Positions 1 to 7,172 of a DNA stretch of 7,699 bases are shown here, piece by piece. The notes under the pieces are model-generated. The model was not told the DNA's origin. It searched no databases and saw only the letters and a program-made list of their open reading frames with translations. Position 1 is the first letter of the stretch. Every line of letters begins with the position of its first letter. This DNA comes from Oscillospiraceae bacterium (GTDB taxonomy: Bacteria > Bacillota > Clostridia > Oscillospirales > CAG-272), in NCBI GenBank assembly GCA_009779295.1, contig WREN01000101.1, forward strand, positions 1-7,699, read 5' to 3'. The translations under genes were made by a program, and so were the position numbers.

Positions 1-13
1 GTGCTGCCTTTTT
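1..13 (+). terminator. possible 3' half of an upstream terminator
   Basis: The window opens with GTGCTGCC followed directly by five T residues and then an A run. A GC-rich arm followed by a T tract is what the descending half of an intrinsic terminator looks like. The matching ascending arm (GGCAGCAC) would have to lie just left of the window and cannot be seen, so this is a weak inference. If right, it isolates the operon below from the gene to its left. Confidence 0.2.
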
Positions 14-24
14 AAAAAAATATC

Positions 25-53
25 TTGTATATTAATTGCTTTTGTGTTACAAT
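25..53 (+). promoter_or_regulatory. Predicted sigma-70/sigma-A extended -10 promoter of the operon
   Basis: A -10 box TACAAT lies at 48-53 (one mismatch from TATAAT) and is preceded by TGT at 45-47, giving the extended -10 form TGnTACAAT. A weak -35 box TTGTAT lies at 25-30, with exactly 17 bases between the boxes. Transcription would start near position 60, leaving a leader of about 65-70 bases before the first gene. It is the only convincing promoter I see, and it fits a single transcript for the closely packed genes downstream. The leader at 61-111 shows no clear hairpin, riboswitch or operator. Confidence 0.6.
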
Positions 54-114
54 TATAAAAATACCTGAACACACGAAGGTCAACGGCGTATCGCGTGCAT
101 AAAAATTATATAAA

Positions 115-120
115 AGGAGA
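115..120 (+). promoter_or_regulatory. Ribosome binding site that fixes the first gene's start at 128
   Basis: AGGAGA at 115-120 sits 7 bases before ATG at 128. An in-frame GTG at 95 would add 11 residues, but it has no purine-rich site in front of it and the extension would run through this binding site. Homology also favours 128: the protein from there begins MTNRELFHATMRRE, which is the normal opening helix of URO-D-fold proteins. Confidence 0.8.
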
Positions 121-127
121 TGATGGT

Positions 128-1354
128 ATGACAAACCGCGAATTGTTCCACGCCACCATGAGACGTGAGAATGGGGATAAACTTCTTCATTTTGAACTTG
201 CTTTTAACGTTCCTTATAAGAAATGGTACGAGCAGGGCATGCCTTCACATGTGCAGCCCGGATGGTATCCGATTCTGAATGAGGCTGAGAATCTGTACGA
301 CCATTTTAATGTTACGGGGATTCTTTTTACACCCGATCACCCACAGCCCGGCGAATGGCATAGTTACAGAGAATACTGTATTCCGGGGTATGAATATAAA
401 GTATTGTCAGACGATGGTAAAAGAATGGTTTCAATAAATGATCTGGGCAATACTATGGTTTCGATAAGCCCTAAAGTGCAAGTTGACCGCAACGACGGCG
501 CGCATATAGGTTCGCCGCCCCACGAAATCGATTTTGCTGTCAAGACAAGGGAAGATTACGAAAGAACCCGCCGCTTGTTTACCGGAAACATAGAACAGCG
601 TTACTCAAAAAGCTGGATTGAACGCAGCGCGCCGGTTTTCAAAGAACAGACAGATCACATATCGATGTTATGGACTACCGGCCCTTACGCTTTCCTGCGG
701 ACTATCCTCGGAACCGAAACGGCGATGACCGCGCCATATGAAGACCCCGAATGGATAAGGATGATGCTTAGCGATCATTTGCGGAAATCGATGGAAGCGG
801 CGGAACCGATCATACGCGAAATCGGATATGACGCGTCCTTTGTATGGGAAGATTGCTGCGGTAAGTCGGGACCTTTCATCGCGCCCGCTATGTTTGACGA
901 GGAGTTCGCGTGGTGGTACAGGGAATGGAAAGATTTCACCAAATCGATGGGTATTCCGTGGGTAATGCTCGATACCGACGGTGACCCGACCGCGTTAGTC
1001 AGCCGTTGGTATGAAAACGGCGTGGACTGTATGCACCCGTGGGAAGTAAATTGTGTAGATATTTTAAAAATCGCCGAAGATTTTCCGAATTATATTTTAA
1101 TGGGCGGCATTTACAAGCATATGTTCGAGCCGGCGCATCCCGGACAAGTCGGAAGGTTCAAAACTACGGATATCTGCGAAGCGATAGACGCGGAACTGGA
1201 ACGGGTCGTTGCGCCGATGCGCAAACGCGGCGGTTATTTTCCTTCGCTGGATCACGCCGCGCATTCGGCTGTCAGGTATAAACATTATAAATATTACAGC
1301 GAAAGAATGATGGATTACGGAAAAGCTAATACTGTAAAACGTTTTGGGAGGTAA
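128..1354 (+). CDS. Uroporphyrinogen decarboxylase (URO-D) superfamily protein, non-heme type
   Basis: A 408-aa cytoplasmic protein with no signal peptide or membrane segment. Family features seen: the opening helix MTNRELFHATMRRE; WEDCCGKSGPF at W240-F250, matching the 'WED..xKxGPxIxP' segment of the family; LDTDGD at L281-D286 on a predicted barrel strand; GVDCMHPWEV soon after; MGGIYK; and SLDHAAH near the C-terminus (D375, H376). These match the large bacterial branch of URO-D-fold proteins found in catabolic clusters. That branch is distinct from HemE, which makes coproporphyrinogen, and from the MtaA/CmuA corrinoid methyltransferases. The zinc-binding His-x-Cys...Cys pattern of MtaA-type enzymes is not evident. 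The D-x-D-G-D segment occupies that part of the barrel instead, so neither decarboxylation of uroporphyrinogen nor zinc-thiol methyl transfer can be assumed. It is the first gene of the operon and its last codons overlap the ribosome binding site of the next gene. Fold assignment is secure; the reaction is unknown. Confidence 0.88.
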   Translation: MTNRELFHATMRRENGDKLLHFELAFNVPYKKWYEQGMPSHVQPGWYPILNEAENLYDHFNVTGILFTPDHPQPGEWHSYREYCIPGYEYKVLSDDGKRMVSINDLGNTMVSISPKVQVDRNDGAHIGSPPHEIDFAVKTREDYERTRRLFTGNIEQRYSKSWIERSAPVFKEQTDHISMLWTTGPYAFLRTILGTETAMTAPYEDPEWIRMMLSDHLRKSMEAAEPIIREIGYDASFVWEDCCGKSGPFIAPAMFDEEFAWWYREWKDFTKSMGIPWVMLDTDGDPTALVSRWYENGVDCMHPWEVNCVDILKIAEDFPNYILMGGIYKHMFEPAHPGQVGRFKTTDICEAIDAELERVVAPMRKRGGYFPSLDHAAHSAVRYKHYKYYSERMMDYGKANTVKRFGR

Positions 1355-1360
1355 TAAAAA

Positions 1361-2158
1361 ATGGTTTCATTTAAAGAAAAAATGTGGATATGGGGTCATG
1401 ACGCGGGTCAGCATAACGGGATCTGCAATATCACCGGGTTAAGCAAAATGAGTCCGCTCGAAGGGGCGATGTATCTTGGCGTTCCGAATATGTGCCGCGT
1501 GATTCACGGCAATATGCCCGAACCGCCGTTTGAAAGGGATGCACTTGCGCTCGATGTATTGGATAACGTTGTCTGGTCGATAATTGGGGACGGCGGTTCG
1601 GCAAGAAATTACGGCGGTCATTCGGATATTGACGATGTAGTGGAAGTAGCGAAAAACCACCCGAATATAATTGGCGGAATTATGGACGACATATATCATC
1701 CTCCGAGACTTGCGGGTTATACTCCCGACATGCTGACGGAATACAAAAGGAAGATGTGCGACGGTGTCGGGCGCGATATGCAGCTTTGGACAGTTGTTTA
1801 TGTCCATGAGCTTGACAGAGAAGATGTCATTCCGTTCCTCGCCGAATGTGACGTAGCGTCGCTTTGGACTTGGACGTTAGCGGAACTTCCCGCGCTTGAG
1901 GAGAATTTCGCCAAGTTCCGCGAGATATGGGGATATGACAGACCCCTCTACGGCGGATGTTATCTGTGGGCATATCCAGACGGACGCCCGATGGATCTTG
2001 ATTTGTTAAAAAAACAGCTTGATACATATTACAAATGGATCATCGAACACAAACTCGACGGCGTGATATTCTGTTCCAATACGATTTGCGATATTGGTCT
2101 TGAATCGGCTAAGATTGTTAAGGACTGGATCGCCGAACATAAAGATGAAATTATATAA
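1361..2158 (+). CDS. Conserved protein of unknown function, probable TIM-barrel hydrolase-like
   Basis: A 265-aa soluble cytoplasmic protein starting at ATG 1361, with GGGAGG at 1346-1351 nine bases upstream and a gap of only 6 bases after the previous gene. I do not recognise a named family. The sequence alternates hydrophobic strands and helices as a TIM barrel does: MWIWGHDAGQHN at the start, NVVWSIIGDGG, NIIGGIMDDIYHP (D109, D110), LWTVVYVHEL, SLWTWTLAELPALEENF (W169, W171, E175), GGCYLWAYPDG, and finally GVIFCSNTICDIGLESAK (about 234-251). Acidic and aromatic residues at strand ends (D109/D110, E175, W169/W171, D244) resemble a sugar-binding or glycosidase pocket, and the pattern recalls uncharacterised proteins I associate with Paenibacillus, Planctomycetes and Lentisphaerae. 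At 265 aa it is short for a complete barrel, so a compact or partial barrel is possible. Its position between a URO-D-like enzyme and binding proteins suggests a role in processing the imported compound. Function is inference only. Confidence 0.75.
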   Translation: MVSFKEKMWIWGHDAGQHNGICNITGLSKMSPLEGAMYLGVPNMCRVIHGNMPEPPFERDALALDVLDNVVWSIIGDGGSARNYGGHSDIDDVVEVAKNHPNIIGGIMDDIYHPPRLAGYTPDMLTEYKRKMCDGVGRDMQLWTVVYVHELDREDVIPFLAECDVASLWTWTLAELPALEENFAKFREIWGYDRPLYGGCYLWAYPDGRPMDLDLLKKQLDTYYKWIIEHKLDGVIFCSNTICDIGLESAKIVKDWIAEHKDEII

Positions 2159-2178
2159 AATATTGGGGGTAAATAAAA

Positions 2179-3651
2179 ATGTTAAAAGCAATCTCGCTCT
2201 TATTAATTTTAGTGATAGCGGTAACTTTTCTCGCCGGCTGTCAAGAAAATTCGGCGGATGTCGCAAACGATGAAAAATCCGGCAATACGGGGGTAAACCT
2301 GAACGAAACGACTTCGGGAAATTACGAAAGCGAAATCGAATATCTTGACCTCGGCGGATATGAGATAAGTTTCGTAGTCCGCGGCGGAACAGGAGGATAT
2401 GCTTCATTCTACTGTATCGATTTATTTTCCGAAGGGTATAACGGCGACCTTATAAACGACGCCGTTTACGAGCGGAATCTATTCCTTGAGGAAAAATACA
2501 ATTTCAAAATCAAGCAAACTTATGCTGAACATCCAACTTTCCCCTCTGATGTTCTGCGCAATTCTGTTTTAGCGCAGGAGGATGTTTACGACGTCGCTTA
2601 TGACAGCCTCAGTATGACGATGCCTATGGCAGGCGAACAAATGCTGACGGATATATACACGCTGCCATATATAAACTTTTCAAAACCGTATTGGTATGAA
2701 AATGTAAACGAAGACTTATCGATCGGCAATAAACTTTATATGACATACGGCGAGCATATGCTTTCGGTAAACGCGGGATTATACGGCGTGTTTTTTAACA
2801 AACAAATAGCGGATGATTTTAATATCGAAAATTTATACGACGCAGTCCGTAATAACAAATGGACAATCGAAAAATATTATAATCTGTGCAAAGACATCGC
2901 TTATGATTATAACGGCGACGGCATAATGGATTACCATGATTTTTGGGGAACTCAAACCCAAATGCACAACGCGTATACATTTTTTATTGCGTCAGGTGAA
3001 AAAATTGTTTCAAAAGATGAAAACGACTATCCGGTTCTGTCATTGAACAATCCGCGAGCGATAAACGTATTGGAACTTACAGGCGACTTTTTAATGGATA
3101 CGAATACTACAATGCAAGTCAATAGCTGGCCGCAGGATGTTTGGGGGTATATAGGTTCTATATTTAAGGAAGAGCGTTCTTTATTCGTGGAAGGCGCAAT
3201 CATGCAAGCTCCTGCAATGCGCAATTGGGATTTCGATTTCGGAATACTGCCCAATCCAAAGTATGAAGAAAATCAGGACAGATACTACCATACCCCGAGC
3301 GTATGGAACACGTCATTATTGGCGGTACCTGCAACAATCACGAACCCCGATAAAATCGGATATATTTTAGAGATACTCGCGGCGAAGTCCGTTGACACAT
3401 TGACTCCGACATATTATGATTTGCAGCTTACAAACAAAGTGATGCGCGACGATGAATCAGGAAAAATGCTCGATATTATGTTTTCGTCCGTTGCGTTTGA
3501 TATAGGCGCGGCGTATGATTTCGGCGGAATGTTCAACGTAGTTTTGAATGTCGGGACTAAAGCCGCGAATTTCGCGTCTGCATACGCCGCGGCAGAAGGA
3601 AATGCGCAAAAAGCTATTGATAAATTAATTGAAACTTTAGAAGGGGAATGA
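2179..3651 (+). CDS. Extracellular solute-binding lipoprotein (ABC importer), copy 1
   Basis: A 490-aa exported lipoprotein. The N-terminus is MLK, then a hydrophobic stretch (about residues 4-19) and the lipobox LAGC with C21 as the lipidation site, followed by a polar linker to about residue 50. The mature part resembles large family-1 type sugar-binding proteins of Clostridia: FLEEKYNFKI, DVYDVAYDS, MLTDIYTLPYINFSKPYW, IGNKLYMTYGEHMLSVNAGLYGVFFNK, NKWTIEKYYNL and DFGILPNPKYEENQDRYYH. A calcium-loop-like motif lies at 243-254 (D243, N245, D247, D251, D254), as in other members of this group. It starts at ATG 2179 behind a GGGGG site at 2165-2169, and a gap of 20 bases separates it from the previous gene. 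It should bind a small ligand, probably a sugar or oligosaccharide, at the outer face of the membrane and hand it to a permease not present in this window. The neighbouring copy is a close paralogue. Ligand unknown. Confidence 0.88.
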   Translation: MLKAISLLLILVIAVTFLAGCQENSADVANDEKSGNTGVNLNETTSGNYESEIEYLDLGGYEISFVVRGGTGGYASFYCIDLFSEGYNGDLINDAVYERNLFLEEKYNFKIKQTYAEHPTFPSDVLRNSVLAQEDVYDVAYDSLSMTMPMAGEQMLTDIYTLPYINFSKPYWYENVNEDLSIGNKLYMTYGEHMLSVNAGLYGVFFNKQIADDFNIENLYDAVRNNKWTIEKYYNLCKDIAYDYNGDGIMDYHDFWGTQTQMHNAYTFFIASGEKIVSKDENDYPVLSLNNPRAINVLELTGDFLMDTNTTMQVNSWPQDVWGYIGSIFKEERSLFVEGAIMQAPAMRNWDFDFGILPNPKYEENQDRYYHTPSVWNTSLLAVPATITNPDKIGYILEILAAKSVDTLTPTYYDLQLTNKVMRDDESGKMLDIMFSSVAFDIGAAYDFGGMFNVVLNVGTKAANFASAYAAAEGNAQKAIDKLIETLEGE

Positions 3652-3655
3652 AAAA

Positions 3656-5107
3656 ATGAAACAAATATCAATAATTTTATTAATCACTATACTTCTCGGC
3701 ATATTAATATCCTGCGGCGAAAATGAAGTTAATCCTCAATCATCAAACGACCCAAACAATGATGCGGCCGAATCCGGAGAAATAAGTTTCGAAAACCAAA
3801 TCGAATATATGAATCTCAGCGGGTATGAAATAAGATTCGTTGTGCGCGGCGGTACCACGGGAGATTTGGCTGTCTTCGACTGTATCGACTTATATGCGGA
3901 CGAATTGATCGGCGACCTTATAAACGACGCCGTTTACGAGCGGAATATTTTTCTCGAGGAAAAATATAATTTCAAAATCAATGTAACGACTATCGCTGTT
4001 CCGGATTATCCCGGTAATGTTATACGCAGGTCTGTTATGTCGAGCGAAGATTTATATGACGTTGCGTATGACGGTTTCAACTGGACGCTTTCCATGGTTC
4101 AGGAAAATATGCTGACGGATTTATATACGCTGCCGCATATTAACTTTTCAAAACCGTATTGGAGGGAAAATATCAATAAAGATTTGTCACTCGGAAACAA
4201 ACTGTATTTAACTTTCGGCGAGCATATGCTTTCGATAAACGCGGGATTATACGGCGTGTTCTTCAACAAAGCAATAGCGGAAGATTTAGATGTAGAAAAT
4301 TTATATAATACCGTCCGTGACAATAAATGGACTATCGAAAAATATTATAATCTTTCAAAAGGCGTAGTCACCGATCTGAACGGCGACGGAATTTTTGACT
4401 TTTACGATTTATGGGGAACTACAACTCAAACGCATAACGCGTACACGTTTTTGATTGCGTCGGGAGAAAAGATCGCCGATAAAGACGAAAACGATTTCCT
4501 TGAGCTTTCATTGAACAATCCGCGAGCGGTAAGCGTGCTGGAACTTTCCGCCGAATTTTTAATGGATAAAACCGCTACGATGATAGTCGATCCTGATGCG
4601 GAACGTTTATGGCGCATATTCCCGGAAGGACGCGCTTTATTTTCGGAAGGAGCTTTGATGCAAACTCCCGGTATGCGCAATATGGAAGTAGATTTCGGAA
4701 TACTGCCGAACCCAAAATTTGAAGAAACGCAGGAAAGGTATTACCATACCCCGAGCGTATGGAACGCTTGTTTAATGCTCGTACCCGTAACGATCACACA
4801 GCCTGAAATAATAGGGTATATTTTAGAATTGCTCGCGGCGAAATCTACCGATACATTAACTCCGGCATATTACGATTTGCAGCTTACTCACAAATTAACG
4901 CGCGATGAAGAATCGGGGAAAATGCTTGATATTATGTTTTCAACCGTTACTTTTGACATGGGAGCCGCGTTTAATTTCGGCGGTCTTTTAAGTATGGTTA
5001 TAAATGTCGGCGCGAGAGGGACAAATTTTGCGTCGTCATATCAAAGCGCGGAAAACAGGGCGCAAGTTGAAATCGACAAACTGACAGATGTTTTAAAAGG
5101 AGAATAA
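3656..5107 (+). CDS. Extracellular solute-binding lipoprotein (ABC importer), copy 2
   Basis: A 483-aa tandem paralogue of the gene before it, four bases downstream, with GGGGA at 3643-3647 as ribosome binding site inside the end of copy 1. The signal peptide is MKQ plus a hydrophobic stretch and the lipobox LISC, with C20 as the lipidation site. The same blocks are present: FLEEKYNFKI, MLTDLYTLPHINFSKPYW, GEHMLSINAGLYGVFFNK, NKWTIEKYYNL, a calcium-loop-like motif at 240-251 (D240, N242, D244, D248, D251), and DFGILPNPKFEETQERYYH. By eye about 60-70% of residues match copy 1, with the core best conserved. The linker after the lipobox and two short stretches are the most changed (copy 1 YASFYCIDLFSEGYN against DLAVFDCIDLYADELI here, and the segment before LFVEG/LFSEG, three or so residues shorter here). 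Both copies are open and intact, which argues for two working proteins of different ligand range or expression. No permease gene is visible. Confidence 0.88.
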   Translation: MKQISIILLITILLGILISCGENEVNPQSSNDPNNDAAESGEISFENQIEYMNLSGYEIRFVVRGGTTGDLAVFDCIDLYADELIGDLINDAVYERNIFLEEKYNFKINVTTIAVPDYPGNVIRRSVMSSEDLYDVAYDGFNWTLSMVQENMLTDLYTLPHINFSKPYWRENINKDLSLGNKLYLTFGEHMLSINAGLYGVFFNKAIAEDLDVENLYNTVRDNKWTIEKYYNLSKGVVTDLNGDGIFDFYDLWGTTTQTHNAYTFLIASGEKIADKDENDFLELSLNNPRAVSVLELSAEFLMDKTATMIVDPDAERLWRIFPEGRALFSEGALMQTPGMRNMEVDFGILPNPKFEETQERYYHTPSVWNACLMLVPVTITQPEIIGYILELLAAKSTDTLTPAYYDLQLTHKLTRDEESGKMLDIMFSTVTFDMGAAFNFGGLLSMVINVGARGTNFASSYQSAENRAQVEIDKLTDVLKGE

Positions 5108-5112
5108 AAAAT

Positions 5113-7146
5113 ATGGAAAAGATTAAAAACGGCAAAGTATTCATTTGGATGCAGCTTTTGGGGTTCGACCGCAATGACCCCGACCGGGGAGCGGAGCGGT
5201 TTCTGAATCAGACCGGATTCGTTCCAGACGGCGCGTGCGCGTTGCTGTTTCACCCGGATTTCGTACATCAGCACCGCGGAATGGATGAGGAATACGAGTT
5301 GTCGCCCGATAACTGCTCGTATTTCGGTATACCCAAAAACAAAGAACGCGAACGTCAGCCGTGGACGAACTATAATTTGCGTGAATTAGCGCACAATTTA
5401 AAAGCCAAAGGCACGGGTTTATACGCAGGTATCATGGGATGTGCGACAAATAACGCTTTTCATCAGGAGTGGTACAACGACCATCGCGAAATATTAGGCG
5501 GATGGGGCGGGCACTGTCTGCTCAAGCGGTTTAAGGACGGTACTTGGTACGAGGACTTTTTCATCGATAAACTTTGCGAAACATTGAAAGATTACGGTTT
5601 CCGCGGTGTTCATCTCGCGGACAACCTGTGTCCGAACGGTAATATTTACTACGGCTATTACTGTACAGATATGGTTACGCAGTTCATCGCCCATACCGGA
5701 TTCGAATTTCCGGATGGTATAGTTAACGCTGAAACGGACGAGGTTCGCCAGAAATGGATCTGGAAAAATATCCGGGCTGAGTGGATCGAATTTATGTGTT
5801 GGAGATGGGAACAATTTTTCATAAAATGCTGCGCCCGCGTACACGAAATCGGCTGCGAAGTCATGACACTCGGAATGTACTGCACCGACCCGTTTGAGAC
5901 TAAATACTGTTTGGGGACGGACTTGGCGCGAATCATGAAAGCGGGCGTTGACTACCTGACTGCCAACATACTGCCGACAAGTTGTTATATGGCGATTCCC
6001 GGTACGGATTACTATTTTCACCGTTACATGGCGATCGCGCCTACAACGGCGGCGCATATTAAAGACGGTCACCTTGTGTCGATGGTCGGCTTACAGGATG
6101 CGACGGAGGAATGGGACGTTATGAAGCACATGCCGTGCCTGCACGAACGCGACCTATACACGATGATGACGTATCAGGTTGCGGACGGCAACGGCACGAA
6201 ACGCGCGCTGGAAGGTTACTTTTTGTGCCTCGGCGACGGAATTCCGCGCGCAGACTGGGACGTTGAGCGCGAAAAGATAGAAATCGCTCTGTCCGCCGAT
6301 GTTGAGAGCGTGTTATCGCCGTGTATGCTGTGGTCAGAATTCGCTTACGAAAAGATGTTACGCGAATATATCACCACACGTCGTTGGACGCCGTTCAAAC
6401 TGTTCTACGAGATGAGCAAAGCCGGCGTTTTGTGCGGCGGCTGCGTAACGTCAGACGCGCTTGAGAGTTATCGCGGAACGTTGCTGATACCCGATTTTGA
6501 TATGCTGTCCGAAGAGGAAAAACTGCTTGCAGCGAAATACAAAAACGGCGCGGTTGTTTGCACCGTACCCGCCGGATTTGATTTAACCCCTTATAACATA
6601 CAGCCGGCGATTCAGATTACAGATCGTTTCAGCAAACATCCGCTGTCAGCGTTTATGTTCGGAGCGGATATAAATCAGGAAACGATAAATAAGATTGAAG
6701 CGTTGTTGTCCATCGACGACGGCAAACCGAATATGGAATGTGAACCTGCGGACGCACCGGAATTCACGATGACGCTGTTCGATACGCTGCCGTTTGTGAA
6801 AGTGACTGCCGGATTCCGTGACGCCGTTGCGCTGCTGCTTAAAGAATCCCAAGACGGTATGATTGCGTGCGACAAGCCGTATCTGGCGTACCGGCTGAGA
6901 AACGGCGCGTGGAGATTCTATATCTACAATGATATAGATACAAAATACAGCCATGCGTTCGTCGAAATAGACCGTGAGGTTTCCGATGTGCGTATCGTAT
7001 CCAGTTTCCCTGTTCTGCCCGTGCGCTATGTAGATAAAAAGGGCGGACAATTGATACACTTTTACAACAAAGAAGCTGTATATAAGCAGAGTTTCGAAGT
7101 GAAATTACAACCGGGCGGCGTGACTATATTAGATGTTTTCTTCTAA
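5113..7146 (+). CDS. Putative glycoside hydrolase-like protein, GH42/clan-A-like architecture
   Basis: A 677-aa protein with ATG at 5113 and GGAGA at 5099-5103 nine bases upstream, inside the end of the previous gene. There is no signal peptide. It has about 22 cysteines, which fits a reducing cytoplasm. Residues 1 to about 430 look like a TIM barrel: VFIWMQLLGF, LRELAHNLKAKGTGLYAGIMG, LKDYGFRGVHLADN (D170, N171), IGCEVMTLGMYCTDPFET, AGVDYLTANILPT, and LWSEFAYEKML (E409). Residues about 455-495 (GTLLIPDFDMLSEEEK, then GAVVCTVPAGFD) resemble the Rossmann-like second domain of GH42 beta-galactosidases. The last 90 or so residues are strand-rich and end in LQPGGVTILDVFF, like the small C-terminal beta domain of that group. 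I cannot match it to a named CAZy family, and the usual NE acid/base motif of clan A is not plain (DN at 170-171 instead). Best reading: an intracellular glycosidase or glycosidase-like enzyme acting on what the lipoproteins import. Substrate unknown. Confidence 0.7.
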   Translation: MEKIKNGKVFIWMQLLGFDRNDPDRGAERFLNQTGFVPDGACALLFHPDFVHQHRGMDEEYELSPDNCSYFGIPKNKERERQPWTNYNLRELAHNLKAKGTGLYAGIMGCATNNAFHQEWYNDHREILGGWGGHCLLKRFKDGTWYEDFFIDKLCETLKDYGFRGVHLADNLCPNGNIYYGYYCTDMVTQFIAHTGFEFPDGIVNAETDEVRQKWIWKNIRAEWIEFMCWRWEQFFIKCCARVHEIGCEVMTLGMYCTDPFETKYCLGTDLARIMKAGVDYLTANILPTSCYMAIPGTDYYFHRYMAIAPTTAAHIKDGHLVSMVGLQDATEEWDVMKHMPCLHERDLYTMMTYQVADGNGTKRALEGYFLCLGDGIPRADWDVEREKIEIALSADVESVLSPCMLWSEFAYEKMLREYITTRRWTPFKLFYEMSKAGVLCGGCVTSDALESYRGTLLIPDFDMLSEEEKLLAAKYKNGAVVCTVPAGFDLTPYNIQPAIQITDRFSKHPLSAFMFGADINQETINKIEALLSIDDGKPNMECEPADAPEFTMTLFDTLPFVKVTAGFRDAVALLLKESQDGMIACDKPYLAYRLRNGAWRFYIYNDIDTKYSHAFVEIDREVSDVRIVSSFPVLPVRYVDKKGGQLIHFYNKEAVYKQSFEVKLQPGGVTILDVFF

Positions 7147-7162
7147 AAAATATTATGTTTTT

Positions 7163-7168
7163 AAGGAG
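7163..7168 (+). promoter_or_regulatory. Ribosome binding site of the response regulator
   Basis: AAGGAG lies 4 bases before ATG 7173, a slightly tight but usable spacing. The 26-base gap in which it sits (7147-7172) holds no hairpin and no T tract after a stem, so nothing there stops transcription coming from the upstream genes. Confidence 0.65.
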
Positions 7169-7172
7169 TAAT

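Larger units (their letters stand above)
2179..5107 (+). repeat. Tandem gene duplication of the solute-binding lipoprotein
   Basis: The two lipoprotein genes are direct tandem copies with a spacing of about 1.47 kb. Several stretches are identical at the DNA level, including synonymous positions: 37 bases at 2442-2478 and 3910-3946; 45 bases with one mismatch at 2748-2792 and 4216-4260; 24 bases at 3286-3309 and 4742-4765. Between these blocks the copies differ at many positions. This is what a fairly recent duplication, or an older one with patchy gene conversion, leaves behind. Confidence 0.9.

Noticed and set aside
95..127. GTG at 95 as the start of the URO-D-like gene (419 aa)
   Set aside because: It has no ribosome binding site and reads through the AGGAGA site at 115-120. 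ATG 128 has ideal spacing and begins at the conserved N-terminal helix.
1039..1281. Open frame of 80 codons on the plus strand inside the first gene
   Set aside because: It lies wholly inside the URO-D-like gene in another frame, has a low-complexity basic product and no ribosome binding site.
128..1354. HemE, the true uroporphyrinogen decarboxylase of heme synthesis
   Set aside because: The protein is longer than HemE, shows the WED...DxDGD...DHA pattern of the catabolic branch, and sits with transport genes and no other heme genes.
2006..2407. Open frame of 133 codons on the minus strand across the gap between genes 2 and 3
   Set aside because: It is antisense to two well-supported genes, and its arginine-rich product has no recognisable features.
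5494..6072. Open frame of 192 codons on the minus strand
   Set aside because: It is antisense to the conserved part of the GH-like gene. Its product is histidine/arginine/valine-rich with no domain pattern, as expected of a shadow frame.
7051..7156. Internal promoter for the response regulator (TTGATA at 7051 with TATATA at 7079, or TATTAT at 7151)
   Set aside because: Spacings are wrong (22-24 bases for TTGATA) or no acceptable -35 lies upstream of TATTAT. Not strong enough to call.
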